In this document: piece by piece, positions 1-7,619 of the stretch | Numbering within the stretch: position 1 is the stretch's first letter | Layout: the number at the start of each line of letters is the position of its first letter | Notes under the pieces: model-generated | Databases searched by the model: none | What the model saw: only the letters and a program-made list of their open reading frames with translations | Told to the model about the DNA's origin: nothing | Program-made: the position numbers and the translations under genes | Assembly (NCBI GenBank): GCA_002449585.1 | Contig: DJXD01000063.1 | Location: forward strand, 3,028 to 16,432 | Direction of reading: 5' to 3' | From: Ruminococcus sp. UBA7013 | Lineage (GTDB): Bacteria; Bacillota; Clostridia; Oscillospirales; Ruminococcaceae | Length of the DNA: 13,405 bases

Positions 1-1
1 G

Positions 2-1127
2 GATTCCTTGCTAACTTTTGTTGAAGTCAGCAATTATCTTGCTGTATATGATGTGAATAGTTTGATTTCTAATGTTGCTATTCTGACACCGGAAAATACA
101 TGTATTCAGCTCAGAGGAACGAAAATCAGTGCAGAAAATGTGATGGATTATAAAAAAGAAGCATTGCTTGGGGAGCATATTAGTAATTTACAGCCGTCTC
201 TTACAAATAGTAATAAAATGGTAATCCGGAGTTTTATGCCAATCCGGAAAAGCGGCAAAACATTGGGATTATTATATGCAGAGATGTCTCCGGAGAATAT
301 TGCCCGTGCGTGGTCGCCGACAATTTATAATAATTCTTGTACGTTCTGTATTATTGATCGTGAAAGCGGTGAATTTCTTGTAAATAACTGGAATGCAGAA
401 GTCAGGAATCTAAATGAATTGCCTTCAGAATCTTTAGGAGAAAGCATTCGCAAAGGAAAGACCACTTTCCGGGAAATCACAGAGAAAGATGGTTCACAGA
501 CGTATTTATCCTATATGCCAATGGAACTAGAAAAATGGGAAGTTTTAGTTTCTGTCAGTCAAAAAGAAGTATTTAAAAAAGCGCATGAAGTTCAGAATCT
601 TATGATGAAATTTCTTTTTGTTCTGATATTACTGCTTGTGCTCTATCTATTTTGGATGCTTCATGCAAACAGGCTTGCCGTCCTGTATGAAAGAAGGCAG
701 GCGAATACAGATATTCTAACAGGATTACAGAATCGAAATCAATATGAAAGATCTGATCTGTATTTATGTTGATGCTAATGGATTACATGAAATTAATAAT
801 ACAAAAGGACATCTTGCCGGAGATGAGATGCTGAAATATATTGCAAATACGCTGAAAATCATTTTTGGAGAAAATGAAGTCTATCGCATTGGCGGAGATG
901 AATTTGTAATCTTTCAGCGCAAGAAGACGGAAACACAGATTCAGGAGATGCTGACACAGGTACATGATGCGACTGCAAAAGAAAATTATCATGTTTCCTG
1001 TGGATTCTGCACAGGGGGACAAGAATCAGAATTAAAAGATATGATCAAGAAAGCAGAAATCAGGATGTATGAAGAAAAACAGGAATATTATAAACAACTC
1101 GGACAGAAAGTCAGAAATACAATTTGA
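2..1127 (+). pseudogene. Membrane-anchored diguanylate cyclase (GGDEF), 5' partial and frameshifted
   Basis: Family role: synthesis of cyclic di-GMP from two GTP under control of an extracytoplasmic sensor domain. The reading frame is open from base 2, so the true start lies before the window. The first part resembles a Cache-like sensor of about 195 residues, followed by one membrane helix (about 608-662) and the start of the GGDEF domain (NTDILTGLQNRNQYE), and stops at 770-772. The next frame resumes at 744 with DLICIYVDANGLHEINN, then the intact GGDEF motif at 891-905, and ends at 1127. In the family some 15-20 residues normally lie between NRxxYE and the D-x-N-G-L segment. Here they are absent and the frame changes, which points to a small deletion rather than a simple slip. 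No RxxD inhibitory site precedes GGDEF. No Shine-Dalgarno precedes the ATG at 744, so separate translation of the second half is unlikely. A sequencing error cannot be excluded. Confidence 0.82.
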
Positions 1128-1138
1128 GGTGAGTTACT

Positions 1139-3043
1139 ATGCAAAAAAAATTAAAATCAATATCTGCCTGTTTTTTTGCGGTTCTGCTTTTCGCTGGATG
1201 CAGCAAAGAATCAGAGGAAATTGTAATACAGGAAAATAAAGAACCAGAATCTATATACAGAATGTATTATTCAACAGAAGTGGCGACATTGAATTATCTT
1301 ACAACAAATACTTATAATGAAACTTATTTGTCAGCAAATGTCATTGATTGTCTGATAGATTATGACAGTTATGGCAATGTCATGCCTGGTCTTGCGGAAA
1401 GCTGGACTTATAATGATGATATGACAGAATGGACATTTCAAATCCGTCAGGGTGTACAATGGGTAGATTATGAAGGAAATCCATATGCAGAAGTTACGGC
1501 GGATGACTGGGTAACAGCGGCGGAATATGTGAATAATGCAGAGAATAAATCAGATTGTCAATATATGTATACTTCCGGATCTATCGTGCATGGTGCGGCG
1601 GAATATTATGCCTATACAGAATCCCTGATGTCTCAGAAAAAATTAGAAAAAGAAGAAACAGAAACTATCCCCGAAATTCATCCCGAAGATATCGGCGTGA
1701 GAGCAGAAGATACCTATACTTTAGTTTATACATTGGATCAGCCTTGTCCATTTTTCTTGAGCGTGCTGAGTTATCCTTCTTATATGCCTGTCAATCGGCA
1801 ATTTCTGAAAGAAACCGGTAGCATGTTCGGGGCGGATAATAAAAATCTGCTATATAATGGTGCTTATCTTCTATCAGATTTCAGAACACAGGAAAAACAG
1901 ATCATGACAAAAAATCCAACTTACTGGGATGCTGATCATGTTTTTATTGAACGCATTGAAAGAGAATATAATCCAGAGGCCTTTATGGTTCAGGGTGATC
2001 TCTTTCTTAGCGGTAAAGTTGATTTTGCAGAACTAAATGCAGAACAATTAAAAATCTGGATGAGCGATGAAGAAACTAAAGATTTAGTGCATCCGGACAG
2101 ACCTGATATTTCTTATAGTCATTTTTATACATTTAATTTTAATCCCCTTTTTGGTAAAGAATATGAACCCGAAAACTGGAAAAAAGCGGTTGCGAATGAA
2201 AATTTCCGTCATGCATTGATCAGCGCACTTGACAAAGTTTCTCTGCTGTCAATTTATGATCCTTATAATCCGGAACATCTGGTCAATCGTACCATTACAC
2301 CAAAAGAATTTACATTTGCTGCTGGTATGGATTATACACAATATGATGCTCTCAAAGATGTTTCTGACAGCTATGATCCGGCACAGGCAAAGGCTTTCCG
2401 TGATGCCGCCAAAGAAGAACTGACTCAGGCAGGTGTTACATTTCCAATCAAAGTGCTGATGCCTTATAATCCTTCTGTCATCAACTGGGAAGCGGAAACT
2501 CTCGCCGCAGAGCAAATGCTGGAAACTACACTGGGAAGTGATTTCATAGATATCATTCCTGAGGCAGAGCCTGAAACTGGTTTTCTGGCTGGAGTCAGAA
2601 GAAGCGGCAAATATGCATTTATGAAATGTAACTGGGGCGCAGATTATGCCGATCCTCAAACTTATACAGAACCATTTCTTTCCGGACATGATTATATTTT
2701 CTGGGATCTCAGCACAGACAAAACGATACAACAGCTTTTCAAAGAATGGTCTGAAAAAGCCGCCGCCGCTTCTGCTGTCTATGGGGATGAACTGAAACGC
2801 TATACCCTCTTTTCTGAAGCAGAGCGTTTTCTGATAGATCATGCAATTGCCGCACCCTTTGCAATCGAAACAGATAGCTATATTGCTTCCCGAATCAATC
2901 CATTTGAAGCAGAATATGCCTCTATTGGCATTGTGATGCAAAGATTCAAATACTGCCGTTTGAATACTACTTCTATGAGCATGGAAGAATATAATAAAGC
3001 TTATGCCCAATGGCAGGCAAACAGAAATTTTTCACTCAAATAA
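1139..3043 (+). CDS. Peptide/oligosaccharide ABC transporter solute-binding lipoprotein (SBP family 5, OppA-like)
   Basis: A 634-residue extracellular binding lipoprotein of the OppA/DppA class. It starts at ATG 1139 behind GAGGTGAG (1126-1133). The N-terminus is a lipoprotein signal: KK, a hydrophobic stretch, then F-A-G-C with the lipidated Cys at residue 21. The mature part has family 5 features: VATLNYLT near the start, LIDYDSYGNVMPGLAESW followed by WTFQIRQGVQW, a central NPTYWDADHV segment, and the NWGADYADPQTYTEPF segment in the C-terminal lobe. Length fits the family. It lies 11 bases after the broken diguanylate cyclase and probably shares its transcript. No permease or ATPase gene is in the window, so it may work with a transporter elsewhere or present ligand to a membrane sensor. 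The ligand cannot be told from sequence; oligopeptide is the usual one. Confidence 0.9.
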   Translation: MQKKLKSISACFFAVLLFAGCSKESEEIVIQENKEPESIYRMYYSTEVATLNYLTTNTYNETYLSANVIDCLIDYDSYGNVMPGLAESWTYNDDMTEWTFQIRQGVQWVDYEGNPYAEVTADDWVTAAEYVNNAENKSDCQYMYTSGSIVHGAAEYYAYTESLMSQKKLEKEETETIPEIHPEDIGVRAEDTYTLVYTLDQPCPFFLSVLSYPSYMPVNRQFLKETGSMFGADNKNLLYNGAYLLSDFRTQEKQIMTKNPTYWDADHVFIERIEREYNPEAFMVQGDLFLSGKVDFAELNAEQLKIWMSDEETKDLVHPDRPDISYSHFYTFNFNPLFGKEYEPENWKKAVANENFRHALISALDKVSLLSIYDPYNPEHLVNRTITPKEFTFAAGMDYTQYDALKDVSDSYDPAQAKAFRDAAKEELTQAGVTFPIKVLMPYNPSVINWEAETLAAEQMLETTLGSDFIDIIPEAEPETGFLAGVRRSGKYAFMKCNWGADYADPQTYTEPFLSGHDYIFWDLSTDKTIQQLFKEWSEKAAAASAVYGDELKRYTLFSEAERFLIDHAIAAPFAIETDSYIASRINPFEAEYASIGIVMQRFKYCRLNTTSMSMEEYNKAYAQWQANRNFSLK

Positions 3044-3048
3044 ATTTT

Positions 3049-3077
3049 AATGTTCCCGTCCATGGGGACATTTTTAT
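3049..3077 (+). terminator. Intrinsic terminator after the solute-binding protein gene
   Basis: A 9-base-pair stem (AATGTTCCC, 3049-3057, with GGGGACATT, 3064-3072, including one G-U pair) and a six-base loop are followed by a T-rich run. It starts 5 bases after the stop codon and closes the transcript before the AraC promoter. Confidence 0.8.
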
Positions 3078-3089
3078 GAAATTCTGTTC

Positions 3090-3118
3090 TTGACAAACAT
3101 TTCTTTTTGTGTTATACT
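3090..3118 (+). promoter_or_regulatory. Sigma-A type promoter for the araC-family gene
   Basis: TTGACA at 3090-3095 and TATACT at 3113-3118 are separated by 17 bases, near the vegetative consensus. Transcription would begin around 3125, giving a leader of about 70 nt before the ATG at 3193. Confidence 0.8.
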
Positions 3119-3137
3119 TGTTTATGACAAACAGCAT

Positions 3138-3168
3138 AGGCTTCCGAAAAACGGAGGTTTTCTTTTTT
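3138..3168 (+). promoter_or_regulatory. Terminator-like hairpin in the leader of the araC-family gene
   Basis: CTTCCG (3141-3146), loop AAAAA and CGGAGG (3152-3157) form a short stem, extendable by A-T and G-U pairs. TTTTC and a six-T run follow. It lies between the predicted transcription start and the Shine-Dalgarno, so it could act as an attenuator. The stem is short and no competing structure was identified. Confidence 0.45.
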
Positions 3169-3192
3169 CAGTGAAAGCAGGTGAACGAAATT

Positions 3193-4014
3193 ATGATAGC
3201 CGCCGGAGAGGTCTCTCTGCTGGAAGGCGGTGGACAGGAACAGGATGAAAAAAAAGAATTTTTCTGCGAAAGCGAGGAAACTCAGCATTATCTTGTACTG
3301 ATGTGCAACAGAAAGGCTGTACTTCGCATCAATCACAGACAATATTATATGAAACCCTTTACCTTCCTGATGCATCCCTTTCCTGAACAGACACTGACTG
3401 TTGAATCTAAAACGCTTTCTGCTTATCGTTACTTGCATTTGCAATGCAGTGATGCATTTCTATATAAAATCCTGAAAAAAAATTTCTGTCTCATGCAGAT
3501 TTATACAATGGCAAAACCTCTGGAAATGGAAGAAGTCTGGAAGATGATGCTGCCCTTCCTGAAACCTGATCAGCCAAGCGCAGAAATCGGAGAACATGCG
3601 CTGAGATTGCTGCTTTGTCTTTTGATGCTTCCGTCTGATGGTTCTGTCACATTAGCCGCAGAAGTTCCGCATTATGATAAGCTTACAGATCTGAGAAGCC
3701 GTATTTATCGCTATCCTTCAGAAAAATGGTGTGTTCCTGATATGGCAGAAGAATTAGGAATCAGCCGGACATATTTTCATAAACTATATGTAATGGCATT
3801 CGGTACTACCTGCCTACAGGATGTCGTTGCCAGTCGAATCGCTTTTGCAAAAATGCTATTAGAAATTACAGATCATCCTATTTCAGATATCGCTCAAAAG
3901 TGTGGATTTGATAATGAAGTTTATTTTATGCGTCTGTTCCGGCGGCGGGTGGGAATTACACCGACTGCATACCGCCGAGTCGTAAGGCAGGAAAATCCTG
4001 ATGAATCAGTTTGA
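3193..4014 (+). CDS. AraC-family transcriptional regulator
   Basis: A cytoplasmic DNA-binding regulator of 273 residues. The last 100 or so residues are a typical AraC double helix-turn-helix: the first helix pair in DMAEELGISRTYFHKLYV and the family signature around ISDIAQKCGFDNEVYFMRLF followed by GITPTAYRR. The N-terminal 170 residues look like a small ligand-sensing (cupin-like) domain but carry no recognisable ligand motif. The start was placed at ATG 3193 because AGGTGA at 3179-3184 lies 8 bases ahead of it; the in-frame GTG at 3181 would overlap that Shine-Dalgarno. It has its own promoter, and 24 bases downstream lies a small membrane protein gene probably on the same transcript. The target is unknown; the upstream binding-protein gene is a candidate by position only. 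Confidence 0.9.
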   Translation: MIAAGEVSLLEGGGQEQDEKKEFFCESEETQHYLVLMCNRKAVLRINHRQYYMKPFTFLMHPFPEQTLTVESKTLSAYRYLHLQCSDAFLYKILKKNFCLMQIYTMAKPLEMEEVWKMMLPFLKPDQPSAEIGEHALRLLLCLLMLPSDGSVTLAAEVPHYDKLTDLRSRIYRYPSEKWCVPDMAEELGISRTYFHKLYVMAFGTTCLQDVVASRIAFAKMLLEITDHPISDIAQKCGFDNEVYFMRLFRRRVGITPTAYRRVVRQENPDESV

Positions 4015-4038
4015 TCAAAAGAGGAGAGATTTTTTATT

Positions 4039-4593
4039 ATGAAATTTTCAAGCCTGATTTCCAGTCTTCGGAATTCTACAAAAGCAACTATGATTGCCTG
4101 TTCTGTATTTCTGGCATTTACAGCTTTGGTTCTGTTTTTTTTAATGTTGTTTCCCATTCAGATCAAAGAACGAAGTGCCACATTGTCTGCGCCTGTTTTG
4201 GAAACAACCGTTGCTACTACTACAACGCATAAAGTCATTCAAGTGCAGGATACAGGAACAGAACCGCCGCATACGCTCTCAACATGGAAAGCTTCTATTC
4301 AGACGCTGGAAGGTACAACAGATCCGAATGAAATTCCGTGGTATGACAAACTGTTTACAACATCAGAAACTTCTACTAATATGAATGATGATGATGAAGA
4401 TGAACCTGAAACAGTGATGTCAACCGTTCCGGCAAATCTCAGTATTACAGAACTGATCACACAGCCTGCCGTACAACAGACGGTGACGCAGACTGTTCCT
4501 GTTCCCGTGCTGACAGAGCCCCCTGCTACCATGCCGCCGGATGATGAAGCAGAAATTGTTCCTGCTCAGCCAGATGCACCCATGATTTCCTAA
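4039..4593 (+). CDS. Small single-pass membrane protein with Thr/Pro/Asp-rich outer region, function unknown
   Basis: I do not recognise this 184-residue protein. Start ATG 4039 follows GAGGAG at 4021-4026. A short basic N-terminus (SLRNSTK) leads into one hydrophobic helix at about residues 17-40, followed by KER. The remaining 140 residues are polar and low in complexity: Thr runs, an acidic patch (NDDDEDEPE, about residues 113-121) and a Pro/Thr/Val-rich end with no globular domain visible. By charge the tail is probably outside the cell. It lies 24 bases after the AraC-family gene and ends at a strong terminator, so co-transcription with the regulator is likely. It could be a surface stalk or an anchor for another protein. 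Confidence 0.75.
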   Translation: MKFSSLISSLRNSTKATMIACSVFLAFTALVLFFLMLFPIQIKERSATLSAPVLETTVATTTTHKVIQVQDTGTEPPHTLSTWKASIQTLEGTTDPNEIPWYDKLFTTSETSTNMNDDDEDEPETVMSTVPANLSITELITQPAVQQTVTQTVPVPVLTEPPATMPPDDEAEIVPAQPDAPMIS

Positions 4594-4637
4594 AAAAATC
4601 CCTGCTTCCATTGGGAAGCAGGGAATTGCATTTTTAT
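4592..4637. terminator. Bidirectional intrinsic terminator between convergent genes
   Basis: TCCCTGCTTCC (4599-4609) pairs perfectly with GGAAGCAGGGA (4614-4624) around a four-base loop. A run of seven A (4592-4598) precedes it, and a T-rich tract follows, so U tracts are available on both strands. It ends the membrane protein gene on + and the coat protein gene on -. Confidence 0.9.
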
Positions 4638-4646
4638 TTTTTATAT

Positions 4647-4889
4647 TCAACAACAAAATTTTTGTTTGATTTCCTGCATTTTACTCTGTTCTGCGCAATC
4701 AGGCTGATACCAGCCTCTTGCTGACATTTCAGAATAAATTTTCTCCTGCATTGCAAGAGACTGATTCAAAGCCGATTTGAATGACTGCTGTACTGTTCCA
4801 GTAGCAGATTCTACTGTTCCATGCAGATACATATCACAGCCGCTTTTTTCCAGAATCAGCAGATTTTCCATCAAATTCTGATCGTTCAT
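4647..4889 (-). CDS. Spore coat protein, CotF-like (Coat F domain)
   Basis: A short helical protein of 80 residues resembling the small Coat F domain proteins of clostridia. Visible features are MNDQNLMENLLILEKSGCDMYLHGTVES, a second helix with SALNQSLAMQEKIYSEMSARGWY, and the end KMQEIKQKF. The family's usual role is in the outer layers of the endospore. The start is uncertain by one codon: two ATG codons are adjacent (4892 and 4889), and AGGAGG at 4897-4902 is 4 and 7 bases away, favouring 4889. The C-terminal CC is notable. It follows the other small gene by 16 bases and ends before a bidirectional terminator. Confidence 0.75.
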   Translation of the reverse strand: MNDQNLMENLLILEKSGCDMYLHGTVESATGTVQQSFKSALNQSLAMQEKIYSEMSARGWYQPDCAEQSKMQEIKQKFCC

Positions 4890-4905
4890 CATGCATCCTC
4901 CTGAC

Positions 4906-5082
4906 TTAGTTCAGCAAGCCGTACATGCTTGCAAAAATCTGTTCATGTTCCTGTGCCATCTGCATGACACAATGTTTCAATGTTTCATCCTGGAGCTGAG
5001 ATGCCGTTTCCTGGCATTTCTGTTGAAAGAATTGCTCATGTCCTAATGCATCTTCTACATACAATAATTCTTTTGAAGTCAT
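4906..5082 (-). CDS. Small helical spore-coat-associated protein (partner of the CotF-like protein)
   Basis: A 58-residue protein beginning MTSKELLYVEDALGHEQFFQQK and ending EHEQIFASMYGLLN, predicted as two helices with regularly placed Glu and His as in ferritin-like/Coat F relatives. Small genes of this type are often paired with a CotF-like gene in clostridia, and here the CotF-like gene follows directly. The start was set at ATG 5080-5082 because GGAGGTGA (5088-5095) lies at good distance; an upstream in-frame GTG overlaps that Shine-Dalgarno. The Shine-Dalgarno sits in a perfect palindrome. The gene begins 53 bases after the HAD phosphatase stop with no clear terminator between, so read-through from the riboflavin operon is possible. 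Confidence 0.65.
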   Translation of the reverse strand: MTSKELLYVEDALGHEQFFQQKCQETASQLQDETLKHCVMQMAQEHEQIFASMYGLLN

Positions 5083-5104
5083 TGTTATCACCTCCGTGAT
5101 AACA
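5083..5104 (-). promoter_or_regulatory. 22-base palindrome enclosing the Shine-Dalgarno of the first coat-type gene
   Basis: TGTTATCAC (5083-5091) and GTGATAACA (5096-5104) are perfect inverted arms of nine bases around a four-base centre. In - strand RNA the centre is GGAG, so the Shine-Dalgarno GGAGGTGA lies in the loop and 3' arm, and the ATG follows immediately. It could be an RNA hairpin limiting translation or a DNA operator for a dimeric regulator. Confidence 0.6.
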
Positions 5105-5135
5105 GTATTGACGGAACAAAACAGATTTATACAGA

Positions 5136-5927
5136 TCAGAAAAATGAAAAATGTTCCATTGCCTGATAAATACCATCATGCCATAGATCCGCTGTAACAT
5201 AATCAGCATAGGGAATTAATTTTTCACCGTTTCCCATAGCGATGGATGTGCCAGCACCTTCAAACATGGGAAGATCATTCAGGCTGTCTCCGATTGCATA
5301 AGCATCCGATTTTTGTAATGCATGATATTGCAATACAAAATCCATTCCCGTTTTCTTGCTATAATTTTTCTGTGCCATTTCGCCGAAACCATAGCCACGG
5401 TCAATAAATACAAAATGTTCTGCAATGCCTGCCTTGAATCTTTCCAGATCTGTTTTTTCATCATAGGCGATCACGAATTTATCAAAGCTGAAATCCGGAT
5501 CATTGACACTGCGCCAGACATTTTTTTCCTGCATCTGAAACGTATCCCGGATTATCTTAATAAATTCCAGTTCTCTGCATTCTGGATCAAAATAAAATGC
5601 ATCCCGGCGTTCATATAATGGCGCAGCATTGCACTCTCTGACAAGATTGGCCATATCAAGACAGATTTCTTTTGTATTTGTATGATAAAACAATTCCTGT
5701 CCATTGCATTCGATATAAGAACCGCATCCGCAAATATAGCCATCAAAGCCAAGAATTCTGACATCTGCATCCACATTGATCACAGGGCGGCCTGTATTGA
5801 CATAAAGCAGATTTCCGGCTTCATGTGCCAGTTGCAAAGCTTTGACAGTACTATCAGGCACATAATGCGAAGAAGAATCTTCCATCAAAGTACCATCAAT
5901 ATCAAAAAACATGATTTTTTTGTGCAT
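5136..5927 (-). CDS. Cof-type HAD-IIB phosphatase, candidate riboflavin-pathway phosphatase
   Basis: A cytosolic haloacid-dehalogenase phosphatase of 263 residues. Motif I is FFDIDGTL with nucleophile Asp9 and Asp11; motif II is the Thr in YVNTGRP; the motif III Lys lies in the KNYSKKTGMDFVL segment; motif IV is GDSLND near residue 213. A C2-type cap lies between, as in Cof/YcsE/YitU proteins. The start was set at 5927 because GAAAGG (5935-5940) is 7 bases away. An in-frame ATG at 5933 overlaps the ribH stop as ATGA but is only one base from that Shine-Dalgarno. Either way translation is coupled to ribH. HAD-IIB enzymes such as B. subtilis YcsE and YitU and E. coli YbjI are known to remove phosphate from the pyrimidine intermediate of riboflavin synthesis. 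The position here suggests the same role, which is inference. Confidence 0.9.
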   Translation of the reverse strand: MHKKIMFFDIDGTLMEDSSSHYVPDSTVKALQLAHEAGNLLYVNTGRPVINVDADVRILGFDGYICGCGSYIECNGQELFYHTNTKEICLDMANLVRECNAAPLYERRDAFYFDPECRELEFIKIIRDTFQMQEKNVWRSVNDPDFSFDKFVIAYDEKTDLERFKAGIAEHFVFIDRGYGFGEMAQKNYSKKTGMDFVLQYHALQKSDAYAIGDSLNDLPMFEGAGTSIAMGNGEKLIPYADYVTADLWHDGIYQAMEHFSFF

Positions 5928-5929
5928 AC

Positions 5930-6391
5930 TCATGCCTTTCTGAGTACTTGTACCAATTCCAGTGCAGACAGTGCACAGTCATAGCCTTTGTTTCCGGCTT
6001 TTGTTCCCGCCCGTTCAATCGCCTGTTCGATCGTGTCCGTTGTCAGAACGCCAAACAGCACCGGAATTCCGGTTTCCAGAGATACACTTGCAATTCCTTT
6101 GGAAACTTCTGCACATACATAATCATAATGAGATGTTGATCCTCTGATCACTGCACCCACACAGATCACAGCATCATATTTCCCAGATATGGCTAATTTT
6201 TTTGCCATGAGCGGAATTTCAAATGCACCGGGTACCCATGCCAAAGTTATGTCATCTTCATCAACATTATGCCGTCTGAGACAATCTTCTGCACCGCCAA
6301 CAAGCTTATTGGTAATAAATTCATTAAATCTGGATGCCACAATTGCAATTTTCAGGCCTGTGCCTTCATAGAATCCTTCTAATACTTTCAT
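5930..6391 (-). CDS. ribH: 6,7-dimethyl-8-ribityllumazine synthase
   Basis: Condenses 5-amino-6-ribitylaminouracil with 3,4-dihydroxy-2-butanone 4-phosphate to give lumazine, the substrate of riboflavin synthase; known homologues form cytosolic pentamers or 60-mers. The 153 residues match the family length. Motifs seen: ASRFNEFIT near residue 20, VPGAFEIP near 53-60, GAVIRGSTSHYDYV with the catalytic His at about 88, and GVLTTDTIEQAIERAGTKAGNKG. The start was set at ATG 6391 because the protein then begins MKVLEGFYEG as family members do and AAGGAA lies about 9 bases ahead; a longer frame from 6418 would overlap ribBA. It begins 16 bases after the ribBA stop and its stop overlaps an ATG of the HAD gene. 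Confidence 0.97.
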   Translation of the reverse strand: MKVLEGFYEGTGLKIAIVASRFNEFITNKLVGGAEDCLRRHNVDEDDITLAWVPGAFEIPLMAKKLAISGKYDAVICVGAVIRGSTSHYDYVCAEVSKGIASVSLETGIPVLFGVLTTDTIEQAIERAGTKAGNKGYDCALSALELVQVLRKA

Positions 6392-6407
6392 GCTATTCTT
6401 TCCTTTC

Positions 6408-7607
6408 TTATTCATCAATGTGATTTAACAGATGCCCCATTTTATCATGCTTTGTCCGGAGATAAAACAGATTTTCTTTTTTGGGTGCAATCTCGATTGC
6501 TTCACGGGATATGACTTGAATGCCATATTCTGACAGATCAGAAATTTTATCTGGGTTATTCGTCATAATCCGGAGTGCCACAGCCCCCAGATCTTTCAGA
6601 ATCTGTGCGCCTTCGCTGTAATCACGCAAATCCGGTGCAAAGCCTAATTCTACATTTGCTTCAACCGTATCCCGTCCATGTTCCTGTAAATCATACGCCT
6701 TAATCTTATTCAGCAGGCCGATGCCCCTGCCTTCCTGACGGAGATATACCAGAATGCCCCTGCCTTCCTTGGCAATGCGTTTCATGGCCTCCTCCAGCTG
6801 CTGACCGCAATCACAGCGATTTGAACCGAATACATCTCCAGTCAGACATTCAGAATGAACCCGGCATAATACTGGATTTCCATCCGCAACATCCCCCATC
6901 ACTAAAGCAACATGCTCCCGGCCAGTGATTTCATTCTGATAGCCATAAATCATAAAATCACCATATTTTGTAGGCAAATGCGCACTTGTGATGCGTGTCA
7001 TAAATTTATCATGCATCCGCCTGTAAATCTGCAATTCTTTGATCGTGATCATAACTAAATCATGTTTCTGAGCGAATTTGATTAACTCTGTTGTTCGCAT
7101 CATAGTGCCATCATCAGCCATGATTTCGCAACATAATCCGCATTGTTCCAATCCGGCAAGGCGCATTAAATCAACAGTTGCTTCTGTGTGGCCATTTCTT
7201 TCCAGAACGCCGCCAGGTCTGGCTTCCAGCGGAAACATGTGGCCAGGGCGGCGGAAATCTGCCGGATGTGCTTCCGGATCGACACACATTCTTGCTGTAA
7301 ATCCACGTTCTTCGGCGGAAATACCGGTCGTTGTCTTCACATGATCAATAGATTCTGTAAATGCTGTACAATGATTATCTGTATTATGTGCCACCATCTG
7401 ATGCAAGCCTAATTTTTGAATATAGCTATGTGACATTGGCATACAGATCAGGCCTTTTGCATAGCTTGCCATAAAATTGACATTTTCTGTTGTTGCCGAT
7501 TGTGCGGCACAAATTAGATCACCTTCATTTTCCCTGTCAGGATCATCAATCACTAAAATTAATTTGCCTTGTTTCAGGGATTCGAGGGCTTCAGGAATCG
7601 TATTCAT
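6408..7607 (-). CDS. ribBA: Bifunctional 3,4-dihydroxy-2-butanone 4-phosphate synthase / GTP cyclohydrolase II
   Basis: Supplies both branches of riboflavin synthesis: the four-carbon unit from ribulose 5-phosphate and the pyrimidine from GTP. It has 399 residues, the usual length. The N-terminal RibB half (about 1-200) has DDPDRENEGDLI, ADFRRPGHMFPL and GHTEATVDLMRLAG. The C-terminal RibA half has the zinc site in VHSECLTGDVFGSNRCDCGQ and the active-site stretch YLRQEGRGIGLLNK. The start aligns with family members (NTIPEALESLKQGK). The sequence just before ATG 7607 is a weak ribosome site (TTTTGAGTAGCAGATTTTT), unlike the strong sites of its operon partners. This fits disruption by the tnpB relic upstream. 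Confidence 0.97.
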   Translation of the reverse strand: MNTIPEALESLKQGKLILVIDDPDRENEGDLICAAQSATTENVNFMASYAKGLICMPMSHSYIQKLGLHQMVAHNTDNHCTAFTESIDHVKTTTGISAEERGFTARMCVDPEAHPADFRRPGHMFPLEARPGGVLERNGHTEATVDLMRLAGLEQCGLCCEIMADDGTMMRTTELIKFAQKHDLVMITIKELQIYRRMHDKFMTRITSAHLPTKYGDFMIYGYQNEITGREHVALVMGDVADGNPVLCRVHSECLTGDVFGSNRCDCGQQLEEAMKRIAKEGRGILVYLRQEGRGIGLLNKIKAYDLQEHGRDTVEANVELGFAPDLRDYSEGAQILKDLGAVALRIMTNNPDKISDLSEYGIQVISREAIEIAPKKENLFYLRTKHDKMGHLLNHIDE

Positions 7608-7619
7608 AAAAATCTGCTA

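Noticed and set aside
744..1127. Separate GGDEF protein or programmed frameshift
   Set aside because: There is no Shine-Dalgarno before 744 and no slippery site. Conserved residues are missing at the junction, so a deletion explains it better.
2249..3010. Long - strand frame opposite the solute-binding protein gene
   Set aside because: It is the antisense shadow of a well-supported lipoprotein gene, with no recognisable domain or ribosome site.
3112..3444. - strand frame over the AraC promoter and gene start
   Set aside because: It overlaps a good promoter and a well-supported gene on the other strand; its translation shows no family features.
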